The notes under the pieces: generated by a model
Database searches by the model: none
What the model was told of the DNA's origin: nothing
What the model saw: the letters and a program-made list of their open reading frames with translations, nothing else
Shown here: piece after piece, positions 8,049 through 18,293 of the stretch
Layout of the letters: each line of letters begins with the position of its first letter
Position numbering within the stretch: the first letter of the stretch is position 1
Assembly (NCBI GenBank): GCA_004298505.1
Contig: SCRO01000096.1
Span: 1-51,364, forward strand
Source: Rhodanobacter sp.
GTDB taxonomy: Bacteria > Pseudomonadota > Gammaproteobacteria > Xanthomonadales > Rhodanobacteraceae
DNA length: 51,364 bases
Reading direction: 5' to 3'
Position numbers and translations under genes: made by a program

Positions 8049-9512
8049 TCAGCTGGCGCGCTGACGCTCGCTGGAGGTGGGAATACGCAGCCCCTCCCGG
8101 TATTTGGCGACGGTACGACGGGCCACCTGAATACCCTTGGCTTGCAGTTCTTCGGCAATTGCCTGGTCGGACAAGGGTTTGCGCGGATCCTCCGCGCTGA
8201 TCAGCTTGCGCAGCATGGCCTGGATTGCGGTGGCCGAGGCGCTGCCGCCATCTTCGGTGGAGACGCCGCTGGAAAAGAAGTACTTCAGCTCGAATGTGCC
8301 GCGCGGGGTATGCAGGTACTTGCGCGTGGTGACGCGCGAGATGGTGGATTCGTGCATGCCGACTTCCTCGGCTACCTCGCGCAGCACCAGCGGGTGCATC
8401 GCCTCCGGGCCGTAGTCGAGAAAGGCGCTCTGCCGGCGCACGATCGCCTCGGCCACCTTGAGCAGGGTTTCGGCACGCGACTCCAGGCTCTTGAGCAGCC
8501 AGCGCGCTTCCTGCAACTGCCCGCGCATCCAGCTGGCATCCTCGCCACGCGCCTTGGCAATCAGGCCGCAATAATGCTGATTCAGGCCCAGCCGTGGCTG
8601 CGAGTCGGGGTTCAGGCTGACCCGCCAGCGGCTGCCATCGCGTATCGCGTAGGCGTCCGGCGCCACGTATTCCACCGGCGTGGTATCCAGCGCGGCGCCG
8701 GGGCGGGGGTCGAGGCTGCGGATCAGCACGGCGGCCTCGGCCACCTCGTCGGTGCTCGCGTGCAGGCGCCGCGCCAGTTTGGCGATGTCGTTGCGGGCGA
8801 GCAGTTCCAGCTCCTCGTCGACGATGCGCAGCGCAAGATCGCGGTGTGGCGTGTCCGGATCGAATTGTTGCAGTTGCACGCGCAGGCAGTCGCGCAGGTC
8901 CACGCTGCCCACTCCGGCAGGGTCGAAGCCTTGCAACTGGCACCGCACTGCTTCCACTTCGTCGCGGCTGGCGTTGAGATCGGACGGCAATGCGGCAAGC
9001 ACCGCGTCGATCCCTTCGGCCAGGTAGCCGGCGGGATTGAGCGCATCGATCAGCACGGTGGCGATCAGGTGCTCGCGTGGATTGAACGAGGCGAGGTTCA
9101 GCTGCCACAGCAGGTGTTGCTGCAGCGTCTCCGGGGCGGCGTTCTGCGGCTCGAAATCGTCGTCGCCACGCGAACCGCTGCTGTTGCCGAGGCTGGAGTG
9201 GTTGCTGGAAAAGTCGATCGGCGATTCGGCAGCGCCCCCGCCATCGGCCCAGTCCATGGTGCCTTCATCACTGTCCCCGTCGCTACCGGCCGTCTTCCCG
9301 GCAACCTGGTATGCACTTTCTGCGGCGGAGGTGTCTTCGGCCTCGTCGTCTTCGATCTCCTCGGCAAACTCCAGCAACGGGTTGCTTTCGGCGATCTGAC
9401 GCAGCTCCGCTTCCAGCTCCAGCTGTGACAGCTGCAACAAGCGGATCGCCTGCTGCAGTTGCGGCGTCAGGGTCAGCTGCTGGTGGAGGCGAAACTGTAA
9501 TGCGGGTTTCAT
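8049..9512 (-). CDS. rpoN: RNA polymerase sigma-54 factor
   Basis: 487 residues from the ATG at 9512. An upstream in-frame start at 9542 would add ten non-homologous residues. Region I is present (QFRLHQQLTLTPQLQQAIRLLQLSQLELEAEL), followed by an acidic region II. The core-binding and DNA-binding parts follow, and the RpoN box (ARRTVAKYREGLRIP) lies close to the C-terminus. It directs transcription from -24/-12 promoters with enhancer-binding ATPases. It lies 95 bases downstream of lptB on the same strand, the conserved lptB-rpoN-hpf order. Confidence 0.96.
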   Translation of the reverse strand: MKPALQFRLHQQLTLTPQLQQAIRLLQLSQLELEAELRQIAESNPLLEFAEEIEDDEAEDTSAAESAYQVAGKTAGSDGDSDEGTMDWADGGGAAESPIDFSSNHSSLGNSSGSRGDDDFEPQNAAPETLQQHLLWQLNLASFNPREHLIATVLIDALNPAGYLAEGIDAVLAALPSDLNASRDEVEAVRCQLQGFDPAGVGSVDLRDCLRVQLQQFDPDTPHRDLALRIVDEELELLARNDIAKLARRLHASTDEVAEAAVLIRSLDPRPGAALDTTPVEYVAPDAYAIRDGSRWRVSLNPDSQPRLGLNQHYCGLIAKARGEDASWMRGQLQEARWLLKSLESRAETLLKVAEAIVRRQSAFLDYGPEAMHPLVLREVAEEVGMHESTISRVTTRKYLHTPRGTFELKYFFSSGVSTEDGGSASATAIQAMLRKLISAEDPRKPLSDQAIAEELQAKGIQVARRTVAKYREGLRIPTSSERQRAS

Positions 9513-9607
9513 GCCAGCCAGGTCGGGAGGGTGTGAATACATCCTAGCGCGTGCCTGCCGCAGCGGCCATAGGCGATGAGAAGTATGCCGCGCCGACGTG
9601 GTCGGAC

Positions 9608-10327
9608 TCAGAGCCGGAATTCGCGGCCCAGGTAGACCTCACGCACCTTCTCGTCGGCGAGGATGTGCGCCGGGGTACCGCGCGCGAGCACCTCGCCTTC
9701 GTTCAGGATGTAGGCGCGATCGCAGATGCCAAGGGTTTCGCGCACGTTGTGGTCGGTGATGAGCACGCCGATGTCGCGTTCCTTGAGGTGTCGCACGATG
9801 CGCTGGATCTCGCCGACCGAGATCGGGTCGACGCCGGCGAACGGTTCGTCGAGCAGCATGTAGCGCGGGTTGGCGGCCAGTGCGCGGGCGATCTCCACCC
9901 GCCGGCGCTCGCCGCCGGACAGGCTGATGCCTTTCTGGCCGGCGATATGGGCGATCGTCAGTTCATCCAGCAGGCTTTCCAGTTCGCCGCGGCGCTGCTG
10001 CGTGCTGATGCCCTTGCGCAGCTCCAGCACGGCCATGATGTTGTCCGCCACACTGAGGCGTCGGAATACCGACGGCTCCTGCGGCAGGTAGCCGATGCCC
10101 AGGCGTGCGCGCGCATGCATCGGCAAACCGGTGATGTTCTGCTTGTCCAGCGTGATGCTGCCGGCATCGGCCTCGATCAGGCCTACCACCATGTAGAAGC
10201 AGGTGGTCTTGCCGGCGCCGTTCGGGCCGAGCAGGCCGACCACTTCGCCCTCGCGGATCGAGAAGGCGAAGTCGCGAACGACCTGGCGCGCCTTGAAGCT
10301 TTTCTGCAGACCTTCAGCGGAGAGCAT
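9608..10327 (-). CDS. lptB: LPS export ABC transporter ATP-binding protein LptB
   Basis: 239 residues. LptB powers extraction of LPS from the inner membrane with LptF, LptG and LptC. The Walker A motif GPNGAGKTT is at 34-42, the ABC signature [15 protein letters not shown] is mid-protein, and Walker B is [13 protein letters not shown] with the D-loop and the switch histidine in LITDHNV. It starts four bases after the lptA stop. The membrane partner lptF begins at 50290 in this window. Confidence 0.97.
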   Translation of the reverse strand: MLSAEGLQKSFKARQVVRDFAFSIREGEVVGLLGPNGAGKTTCFYMVVGLIEADAGSITLDKQNITGLPMHARARLGIGYLPQEPSVFRRLSVADNIMAVLELRKGISTQQRRGELESLLDELTIAHIAGQKGISLSGGERRRVEIARALAANPRYMLLDEPFAGVDPISVGEIQRIVRHLKERDIGVLITDHNVRETLGICDRAYILNEGEVLARGTPAHILADEKVREVYLGREFRL

Positions 10328-10331
10328 GGAT

Positions 10332-10973
10332 TTAGCGATGTCCCTGCGGCGTCGGGCTACTCGCCGCCGGCGCCGGCGGCGCCGCGGGCGTGGCAGTGGA
10401 TGCTGCAGCCGGCTTGCTTTGGGGTGCTGGCGTCGGGACTGGCGCCGACCTTGGTTTGGGCAGGAAGGTCATGTGCACCAGGCCGTCGCTGCCACTACTG
10501 CCGCTCATCTGGCTGGTTTCGGTGTTGTAGGTCAACGTGTCGCCGTGCGCTTCACCGCGGCCTTGCTGCTTGATCACGGCGTTGCCGGTGAGCACGGCAA
10601 TGCCGTGATTGTTGTCGTAGTCGAGCTTGGCGGCATCGCCGGTCATCAGGTTGCCGCTGTCGTCCAGCTGCTGGATGTGCGCAGGCGTGCCAGTGATCTC
10701 GATACGACTGACGTTCTGGTCCGCGTCGAAGTGGATCTTGGCCAGATCACCGGTGATTTTCAGGGTGCCCTGGGTCAGCAGGACGTGGCCGTGCAGCGTG
10801 GTGATGCTGTTTGGCGCATTGAAGCCCTCGAATGAGTCGGCGTGTTCGACATTCATCGGCTTCTGGCGGTCATCCTTTCTCGCCAGCGCCGGTTGCAGAA
10901 GGAGCAGGCCCAGTGCGATCGCGCCGAGACGGAGCAGTCCGCGCATGCGGAATGAAGATGCCGTGGACGTCAT
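10332..10973 (-). CDS. lptA: Periplasmic LPS bridge protein LptA
   Basis: 213 residues. A signal peptide ([23 protein letters not shown]) precedes an OstA/LptA beta-jellyroll domain from about residue 40 to 165 and a proline/alanine-rich C-terminal tail. LptA oligomerises between LptC and LptD to carry LPS across the periplasm. The start could be 10973 or 10946. Either way the 5' end overlaps the 3' end of lptC in another frame, by 104 or 77 bases. The low-complexity tail is not needed for the fold and varies in this group. Confidence 0.93.
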   Translation of the reverse strand: MTSTASSFRMRGLLRLGAIALGLLLLQPALARKDDRQKPMNVEHADSFEGFNAPNSITTLHGHVLLTQGTLKITGDLAKIHFDADQNVSRIEITGTPAHIQQLDDSGNLMTGDAAKLDYDNNHGIAVLTGNAVIKQQGRGEAHGDTLTYNTETSQMSGSSGSDGLVHMTFLPKPRSAPVPTPAPQSKPAAASTATPAAPPAPAASSPTPQGHR

Positions 10974-11547
10974 GGAGAAGTTCCAGGTGATTGTCGGTGA
11001 GATTGGCGCGCATGCCGGTGCCGGTCATTCTACTGGCGCCCTGCGTCAGCTGGGCGGGTTCCGCGGTTTCCATGCGGTTTTCCTTCGGCCAGGCGGTGAC
11101 TTCCGAGGTATGCAGCGTGGCCTCGGGATGTGCCACACCCTGGGCATCGGTGAATGCCGGCCGGTGCATGCTGACCGGCCCTTGCAGTTTGAGCAGGGTG
11201 CCGGGCTTGTTCACCCAGCCGTACAGCGATTGGCCCTGCCAGTCGGGTACACCGGGTTGCTTCGCCGGCATCTGGAAGGTGGGTGCGTTGAGATACAGCG
11301 ACTCGTCGCCCTCGCGGCGCTCGAGATGGGGCGACTGCACATGCAGGCCGGGCCGGCCGTCGATGCCGTATTCGGTGACCCTGGCGGCGGTCAGGGTGTA
11401 GCCCGAGCGCGGCGGACCGACGAAGTCTTGCGTGCGCGGGGCTGGTCCCAGCCACCACAACAGCAATTGGCTGATGCCGGCAGCCAGCGCGACGACGACG
11501 ATGGCGAACGGCAGGCGCCGCTCGCGCAACCACCGGCGCAGGTTCAT
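10870..11547 (-). CDS. lptC: LPS export protein LptC, inner-membrane anchored
   Basis: 225 residues. One N-terminal membrane segment (residues 12-33) is followed by a periplasmic LptC/OstA-type domain. LptC receives LPS from LptBFG and hands it to LptA. The start at 11547 overlaps the kdsC stop as ATGA. The domain proper ends near [14 protein letters not shown]; about 25 further residues ([13 protein letters not shown] and onward) are encoded entirely within the region that also encodes the LptA signal peptide. That tail looks like an overprinted extension rather than conserved structure. Confidence 0.9.
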   Translation of the reverse strand: MNLRRWLRERRLPFAIVVVALAAGISQLLLWWLGPAPRTQDFVGPPRSGYTLTAARVTEYGIDGRPGLHVQSPHLERREGDESLYLNAPTFQMPAKQPGVPDWQGQSLYGWVNKPGTLLKLQGPVSMHRPAFTDAQGVAHPEATLHTSEVTAWPKENRMETAEPAQLTQGASRMTGTGMRANLTDNHLELLHDVHGIFIPHARTAPSRRDRTGPAPSATGAGEKG

Positions 11548-12095
11548 TGCCAGTGCTCCCGCTCCGCGTCGCTCCTGCCCTGCGCGAGCAGGATCAGATC
11601 GCACACCTCGCGCGCGGCGCCTTGGCCGCCGCGTTGGCGGGTTTGCCAGTGCGCCTGTTCGGTGATCCACGGGTGCGCGTTGGCTACCGCCACCGCCAGC
11701 CCGGCCATGCGCATCGGCGCCAGGTCGGGCAGGTCGTCGCCGGTGAAAGCCGCCTGTTCCGGCTGCAGGTGCAGCGCATCGAGCAGTTCCAGCAGGCAGG
11801 CCCGTTTGTCGCTCTGCCCCTGGTAGACGTGGGCGATGTCCAGTTCCTCGGCACGCAGCGCGACCGGGTGGCTGATCCGTGCGGTGACCAGCGCCACCTG
11901 CACACCATTTGCCTGCAGCCGCTTCAGGCCCAGCCCGTCATGCGCATGGAACACCTTGATTTCGTGGCCATCCTCGGCATACCACAGGCGTCCATCGGTC
12001 AACGTTCCATCCACGTCGAACACCGCCAGGCGGATGCGTGCGGCGCGTTCGAGGATGCCGGGTGTGAGGTTGGCAAGGTGGATAGAATTGGACAC
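11544..12095 (-). CDS. kdsC: 3-deoxy-D-manno-octulosonate 8-phosphate phosphatase KdsC
   Basis: 183 residues from a GTG start at 12093-12095, matching the usual KdsC length. It is a HAD-family phosphatase (no cap domain) that makes free KDO for LPS. The nucleophile motif is FDVDGTLTDGRLWY (D27, D29), and GDDLPDL is the C-terminal metal-binding motif. Extending the frame to the ATG at 12197 would run into the end of kdsD and add unrelated residues, so the GTG is preferred. No clear ribosome site precedes it, so the exact start is uncertain. It overlaps lptC by four bases. Confidence 0.9.
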   Translation of the reverse strand: MSNSIHLANLTPGILERAARIRLAVFDVDGTLTDGRLWYAEDGHEIKVFHAHDGLGLKRLQANGVQVALVTARISHPVALRAEELDIAHVYQGQSDKRACLLELLDALHLQPEQAAFTGDDLPDLAPMRMAGLAVAVANAHPWITEQAHWQTRQRGGQGAAREVCDLILLAQGRSDAEREHWQ

Positions 12096-12147
12096 GGCTT
12101 GGTGTTTGGGGTGCTGGAGCAAGAGAACGAGCTTGCTTGATTTTTCT

Positions 12148-12165
12148 GATTTGTCGAGACAAATC
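12148..12165. repeat. 18-base palindrome between kdsD and kdsC
   Basis: GATTTGTC and GACAAATC flank a 2-base centre, immediately after the kdsD stop codon. In the minus-strand transcript this could fold as a small hairpin followed by AGAAAAATC. A weak terminator, attenuator or operator are all possible. A second short stem (GCAAG/CTTGC) lies in the kdsC leader at about 12115-12135. Confidence 0.5.
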
Positions 12166-12168
12166 GGA

Positions 12169-13179
12169 TCAGACCACACGGGCGCGGAGCAGATCATGAA
12201 TATTCAGCGCACCAACCACGTGCTGGTCATCGTCGACCACCAGCAGCGCGTGGATCTGGTGCTTTTCCATCAGCTGCGCGGCCTCGGCGGCCAGCCGCTC
12301 CGCACCGATCGTCTTCGGGCTGCGAGTCATCAGCTCGGCCACCATGGCGCTGCGCAGGTTCACGTCCTGGTCGTCCAGCGCCCGACGCAGATCCCCGTCG
12401 GTGAACACACCGAGCAGGCGCTGGCCGGCATCAACGACCGCGGTCATACCCAGATGCTTGCGGGTCATCTCGACCAGGGCGGCGGTGAGGGTCGCCTCAG
12501 GCGACACCATCGGCACGTCGTCGCCGGTGTGCATCACGTCGCTGATGTGCAACAGCAGGCGGCGTCCCAGTGCACCGGCCGGGTGCGAGCGGGCGAAATC
12601 GTCCGAAGTGAAGCCGCGCGCCTTCAGCAGCGCGATCGCCAGCGCATCGCCCAGCACCAGCGCCGCGGTGGTGCTGGCGGTCGGCGCAAGACCCAGCGGA
12701 CAGGCCTCGCTGGAGATGTTGCCGTCCAGGTGTACATCGGCCTCGCGCGCCAGCGAGGAGCCGGGTTTGCCGGTAATCGCGATCAGCGGGATACCCTGGC
12801 GCTTGATCACCGGCAGGATGAACAGCAGCTCGTCGGTCTCGCCCGAGTAGGAGATCGCCAGTACGACGTCCTGCGGCAGGATCATGCCGAGGTCGCCATG
12901 GCTGGCTTCGCCGGGATGCACGAAGAACGCGGGCGTACCGGTGGAAGCGAGCGTGGCGGCGATCTTGCGCGCCACATGGCCCGATTTACCCATGCCGCTG
13001 ACCACCACCCGGCCCGTGCAGGCCAGGATCAGCCGGCAAGCCTCGACGAAGTCCGGCCCGACCCGCGGCTCCAGCGCACGGATGGCGGCAGCCTCGGTGG
13101 CGATCACCGTGCGCGCACTGCGCATGATCGCCTCGGGGTTCAGGTCGGTCGGGGCGGGTGGGGCAATGCGTGCGTTCAT
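12169..13179 (-). CDS. kdsD: Arabinose-5-phosphate isomerase KdsD
   Basis: 336 residues. It converts ribulose-5-phosphate to arabinose-5-phosphate, the first step to KDO. The N-terminal SIS domain carries SGMGKSGHVARK (61-72) and FVHPGEASHGDLGMI; two CBS domains fill the last 120 residues. The start at 13179 is where homology begins. It is the first gene of the minus-strand kds-lpt-rpoN-PTS block and is divergent from ibaG. Confidence 0.95.
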   Translation of the reverse strand: MNARIAPPAPTDLNPEAIMRSARTVIATEAAAIRALEPRVGPDFVEACRLILACTGRVVVSGMGKSGHVARKIAATLASTGTPAFFVHPGEASHGDLGMILPQDVVLAISYSGETDELLFILPVIKRQGIPLIAITGKPGSSLAREADVHLDGNISSEACPLGLAPTASTTAALVLGDALAIALLKARGFTSDDFARSHPAGALGRRLLLHISDVMHTGDDVPMVSPEATLTAALVEMTRKHLGMTAVVDAGQRLLGVFTDGDLRRALDDQDVNLRSAMVAELMTRSPKTIGAERLAAEAAQLMEKHQIHALLVVDDDQHVVGALNIHDLLRARVV

Positions 13180-13250
13180 GAGTGCTCGGGTGGGAGGCGA
13201 TTCGACGCGGGAAAGCCGATACGGAGTCTGTTGTCGTTTCTGTGCCAGAA

Positions 13251-13324
13251 GAATTCCACTACCATGGCATATTCGTATTTTAACGTCATATGCCAGCGAC
13301 ATGGTGTCCCACCGCGTGGAATTC
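13251..13324. repeat. Imperfect interrupted inverted repeat in the kdsD/ibaG divergent promoter region
   Basis: The left arm GAATTCCAC-ACCATG-GCATAT (13251-13270) is answered on the right by ATATGCC, CATGGT and GTGGAATTC, in reverse order but with extra bases between the blocks. The central 15 bases are AT-rich. It could be an operator region or the decayed ends of a small palindromic element. Confidence 0.5.
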
Positions 13325-13363
13325 CATGATCTTGCCGGCCTCACCCTCCTAATGGAACGAATC

Positions 13364-14948
<1,585 letters not shown>

Positions 14949-14957
14949 GCAGACGAC

Positions 14958-15665
14958 TCAGAGCTGTCGGTAGCTCACCAGTTCCATCACCATGTCGCCG
15001 CCGTCATGCTGCGACAGCTTTACCGGCAGCGGGTAGCGCGCGGGGACGTACCAGGCGCTGAAGCCGCGATCGGCATCGGTGCGGTCGACCCGCTCGGCAT
15101 GGAAGCTGCCGGCCGGAACGTTCACGGCGTCCTTGCCGGTCACCTTGAATTGCTGGGTCTGCACTTCCTGGCGCACCGCGACCGCCAGCGCCACTTGTTG
15201 CTTGCCCGCCTGCAGGGCCACACCCAGCGCCAGCGGCAGGGTATTGCGCTCGACGATGCCGGGTTCGGCTGGATAGGTCTCGGTACCCTTGCTGCCATCG
15301 ACGCTGACCCGATGAGTGTTCCAGTCGACGCGCAGGTGGCGTTGCTTGTTCTTGATCCCGGTGTGCAGTTCGTAGTCGTAGCTGAGCGCTTCGGGCAGGT
15401 CGCCCTTCCAGCGGAAGCGCGAAGTCTCGTCGACGCTGGCGCCAAGCATCGCAGCCAGGCCGGCGGTACCCTTGACGCTCTTTTGGTATGTCCACTGACC
15501 GTTGCCATCGTCGTGCAGGCTGATCGTGGCGATACCCATCGGGCTGTCGCCGCGCAGCACCTTGTAGGTGGCGGTGAAAGCAGTCGGCGTGGCCGCAGCG
15601 GCCAGCGGAGTGCCTAACAGCAGGGCGAGGCCAAGCAAGGGCGCGAGCAGGGATCGGATTGTCAT
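14958..15665 (-). CDS. DUF3108 domain protein, exported
   Basis: 235 residues. A signal peptide ([22 protein letters not shown]) is followed by a DUF3108 beta-rich domain: [21 protein letters not shown] at the start and [19 protein letters not shown] near the end. The family is periplasmic, of unknown function, and commonly lies next to purN in Xanthomonadales, as here. The upstream extension of this reading frame inside purN is a shadow. Confidence 0.88.
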   Translation of the reverse strand: MTIRSLLAPLLGLALLLGTPLAAAATPTAFTATYKVLRGDSPMGIATISLHDDGNGQWTYQKSVKGTAGLAAMLGASVDETSRFRWKGDLPEALSYDYELHTGIKNKQRHLRVDWNTHRVSVDGSKGTETYPAEPGIVERNTLPLALGVALQAGKQQVALAVAVRQEVQTQQFKVTGKDAVNVPAGSFHAERVDRTDADRGFSAWYVPARYPLPVKLSQHDGGDMVMELVSYRQL

Positions 15666-15700
15666 GCGGCGAGTCTGCCGGTGCCGGGCTGAACGGCGGA

Positions 15701-16363
15701 TCACTCCAGGCCGTGATCGCGCAGGATCAGCGGTCCCGATAGCGGCCGTCCGTCGTAGTGCACGGCGCCGCACCGCCATTGCAGGCGCCCGTTGGCCAGC
15801 ACGGCCAGCACGGCCGGCAGCAAATGATGCTCCAGCGGCAGCAGGCGCTGCGCCAGGAGCTGCTCGTCGTCGCCGGGTTCGATCGTCAGGCGCGCCTGCG
15901 CGATCACCGGCCCGCCATCGAGTTCGGCGGTGACGAAATGCACGCTGGCACCGTGTTCGGCGTCGCCCGCCGCGAGTGCGCGCCGGTGCGTGTGCAGTCC
16001 GCGGTATTTCGGCAGCAGCGAAGGGTGGATATTGATGATGCGGCCCGCCCACGGGCGCAGCGCCTCGCCGTCGATGACACGCATGAAACCGGCCAGCACC
16101 AACCACTGGGCGCCGCTCGCTGCGACCCGGGCGAACAGGTCGAGATCGAATGTGCGCCGGTCAGGATAGCTGCGTGGATCCAGCGCAATGGTGGGGATAT
16201 TCGCCGCCTTGGCCAGCTGCAATGCAGCGGCCTCGGCCTTGTCGCTGCCGACCAGCACGAACTCGACCGGCAGCTTGCCGCGTTCGCGCGCATCGAGCAG
16301 CGCGGCGAGGTTGCTGCCTCGCCCTGAAGCGAGCACGGCCACTTTGGCGGGTGTGAGCGGCAT
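15701..16363 (-). CDS. purN: Phosphoribosylglycinamide formyltransferase
   Basis: 220 residues. It is the folate-dependent GAR transformylase of purine synthesis. The phosphate-binding loop ASGRGSNL is near residue 13, the catalytic Asn-His stretch is INIHPSLLPKYRGLHT, and the catalytic Asp lies in ELDGGPVIAQ. It starts seven bases after the purM stop, the conserved purM-purN operon. No oddities were seen. Confidence 0.96.
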   Translation of the reverse strand: MPLTPAKVAVLASGRGSNLAALLDARERGKLPVEFVLVGSDKAEAAALQLAKAANIPTIALDPRSYPDRRTFDLDLFARVAASGAQWLVLAGFMRVIDGEALRPWAGRIINIHPSLLPKYRGLHTHRRALAAGDAEHGASVHFVTAELDGGPVIAQARLTIEPGDDEQLLAQRLLPLEHHLLPAVLAVLANGRLQWRCGAVHYDGRPLSGPLILRDHGLE

Positions 16364-16370
16364 GCAGCGA

Positions 16371-17459
16371 TCAGCCGATGTGCACGCGTTGGTCGCCCTG
16401 CGCGGGCACGATCTCGCCGATCACCGAGCTGGCCAGGCCATGCCGCGCCAGCAGGGCAGAGGCGGCGGTGACTGCGTCGCGCGGCAGGATCACGGTGAAG
16501 CCGACGCCGCAGTTGAAGGTGCGCCACATTTCCTCGCGCGCCACCTTGCCCTCGCGCATCAGCCAGTCGAACACCGGCGGCAGCACGATAGCCGAGGCCT
16601 GTAGCGTGATGCCCAGACCGTCCGGTACCACGCGGATGATGTTTTCCCTGAGTCCGCCCCCGGTGATATGGGCCATGCCGTGAATGGCCGGGATTTGGGA
16701 TGACCAGCCGTTCGGCTGTTGAAAGCCGGGATTCGGGATTCGGGAAGTACCGGCGGCGAGCAATTCCAGCATCGGCTTCACGTAGATCGTGGTTGGCGCC
16801 AGCAGTGCATCGGCCAGCTTCACGCCGCCGAGATCCATGTCGAGCGGATCGCCGGCGCGTTCGAGAATCCTGCGCACCAGCGAATAGCCATTCGAGTGCA
16901 GTCCACTGGAGGCCACGCCGAGGATCACGTCGCCGGCAACGATCGCCGCGCCGGTCAGCATCTGCGATTTTTCCACCGCGCCGACGGTGAAGCCGGCCAG
17001 GTCGTATTCGCCCGGCGGGTACATGTCGGGCATCTCGGCGGTTTCGCCGCCGATCAGGGCGCAGCCGGCCAGCTCGCAGCCCCTGGCGATGCCGCCGACC
17101 ACCGCCACCGTGGTTTCCACATCCAGCTTGCCGGTGGCAAAGTAGTCGAGGAAGAACAGCGGCTCGGCACCCTGCACCAGCACGTCGTTGACGCACATGC
17201 CGACCAAATCGATGCCGATGGTGTCGTGGCGGCCGAGGATCTGCGCCAGCTTCAGCTTGGTGCCGACACCATCGGTGCCGGACACCAGCACCGGTTCCTT
17301 GTACCGGCCGGACAGGTCGAACAGGCCGCCGAAGCCGCCCAGCCCGCCCATCACCTCGGGCCGGAAGGTGCGCTTGACCAGCGGCTTGATGCGTTCGACC
17401 ACGGCGTTGCCGGCGTCGATATCGACGCCGGCGGCGCGGTAGGTGAGGGCATCAGACAT
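16371..17459 (-). CDS. purM: Phosphoribosylformylglycinamidine cyclo-ligase with a repeat-derived insertion
   Basis: 362 residues, somewhat longer than the usual 345 or so. PurM makes AIR from FGAM using ATP. Conserved blocks are intact: [48 protein letters not shown] and [11 protein letters not shown]. Between the helix ending LELLAAG and the GMAHITGGG motif there is an extra stretch of about 20 residues ([20 protein letters not shown]), encoded by the GGGATTCGGGATTCGGGA repeat and a CAGCCG/CGGCTG hairpin. It keeps the frame. The surrounding catalytic sequence looks normal, so the enzyme is probably active. Confidence 0.94.
   Translation of the reverse strand: MSDALTYRAAGVDIDAGNAVVERIKPLVKRTFRPEVMGGLGGFGGLFDLSGRYKEPVLVSGTDGVGTKLKLAQILGRHDTIGIDLVGMCVNDVLVQGAEPLFFLDYFATGKLDVETTVAVVGGIARGCELAGCALIGGETAEMPDMYPPGEYDLAGFTVGAVEKSQMLTGAAIVAGDVILGVASSGLHSNGYSLVRRILERAGDPLDMDLGGVKLADALLAPTTIYVKPMLELLAAGTSRIPNPGFQQPNGWSSQIPAIHGMAHITGGGLRENIIRVVPDGLGITLQASAIVLPPVFDWLMREGKVAREEMWRTFNCGVGFTVILPRDAVTAASALLARHGLASSVIGEIVPAQGDQRVHIG
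16685..16752. repeat. GGGATTCGGGA repeat element embedded in purM
   Basis: The unit GGGATTTGGGATGA lies at 16690-16703, a perfect 6-bp stem CAGCCG/CGGCTG at 16705-16718, and GGGATTCGGGATTCGGGA at 16728-16745. It matches the intergenic repeats near ibaG-murA and holC-pepA, but here lies inside an essential reading frame, without a stop or frameshift. Confidence 0.65.
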
Positions 17460-17621
17460 GGCGAAAACCGGCGAGGATGAAACGCGCAATTCTAGCAGGA
17501 TGCGGCGCGCATGCCCGGCGTGCGGGCGCCGTCGCGGGCCGCCCCGGCGCGCGCTGATGGACGCTGCGGGCAGGATTGGGCAGACTTCGCAGGAGTTTTC
17601 CCCAGGAAGATAGCCGTGCCC

Positions 17622-18293
17622 ATGCGCCTGCCCCGTCTGTTGATCGCATTCTTGCTGCTGGGCCTTGCCGCGCTGGTGCCGCTGCATGCGCAAGCGGTCG
17701 GCTCACCCTATGCGGTCACCGTGCCGGTTGCCGACACCAGCGATGCGCAACGCAGCCAGGCCTTCGCCACGGCCCTGGGCCAGGTGATGACGCGAGTCGC
17801 CGGGGGCCAGGACCTGCGCAGCAACCCGGGCTATGCCGAGGCGCTGGGCAGTGCCACTTCGCTGGTGCAGAAGTTCCAGTACCAGCGTGCCGCCAGCGGG
17901 CTCGTGCTGGACGTGGATTTCGCGCCCGCTTCGGTCCGCCGGCTGGTCGCCAGGCTCGGCGTGGCCGCCACCGGCAATAGCCTGGTCGATCGCCTCGGCA
18001 AGCAGCTCAACGTGATCGGCGCGGGTGCCAGCGAGGGCAAGCTTTGGGTGCGCGGGCTGGAGTCGGCTGCCGACTACGCCAGCCTGCTGGCCACCTTGAA
18101 TGCCGATCCCTCGGTGCAGCAGGTGACCACCGTGGGCGCGCAAAACGATGGCGTCCTGCTCGAGGTCAAGGCCTCGCTGCCGATGGGTGCCCTGGCTGCC
18201 AAGCTTGCCGCGGGTGGCCGCCTGCTGCTGCAGGGCCAGCCGCATGCCGGCGCCGACGCCAACCTGCGCTGGCTGCACGGAAGTGCACCGTGA
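17622..18293 (+). CDS. DUF2066 domain protein, exported
   Basis: 223 residues with a clear signal peptide ([24 protein letters not shown]). The mature part matches DUF2066: [23 protein letters not shown] followed by [18 protein letters not shown]. The function is unknown; the family is periplasmic and often precedes perM and hda, as here. The stop codon overlaps the GTG start of the next gene. The ATG at 17622 is preferred over an in-frame GTG two codons upstream. Confidence 0.88.
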   Translation: MRLPRLLIAFLLLGLAALVPLHAQAVGSPYAVTVPVADTSDAQRSQAFATALGQVMTRVAGGQDLRSNPGYAEALGSATSLVQKFQYQRAASGLVLDVDFAPASVRRLVARLGVAATGNSLVDRLGKQLNVIGAGASEGKLWVRGLESAADYASLLATLNADPSVQQVTTVGAQNDGVLLEVKASLPMGALAAKLAAGGRLLLQGQPHAGADANLRWLHGSAP

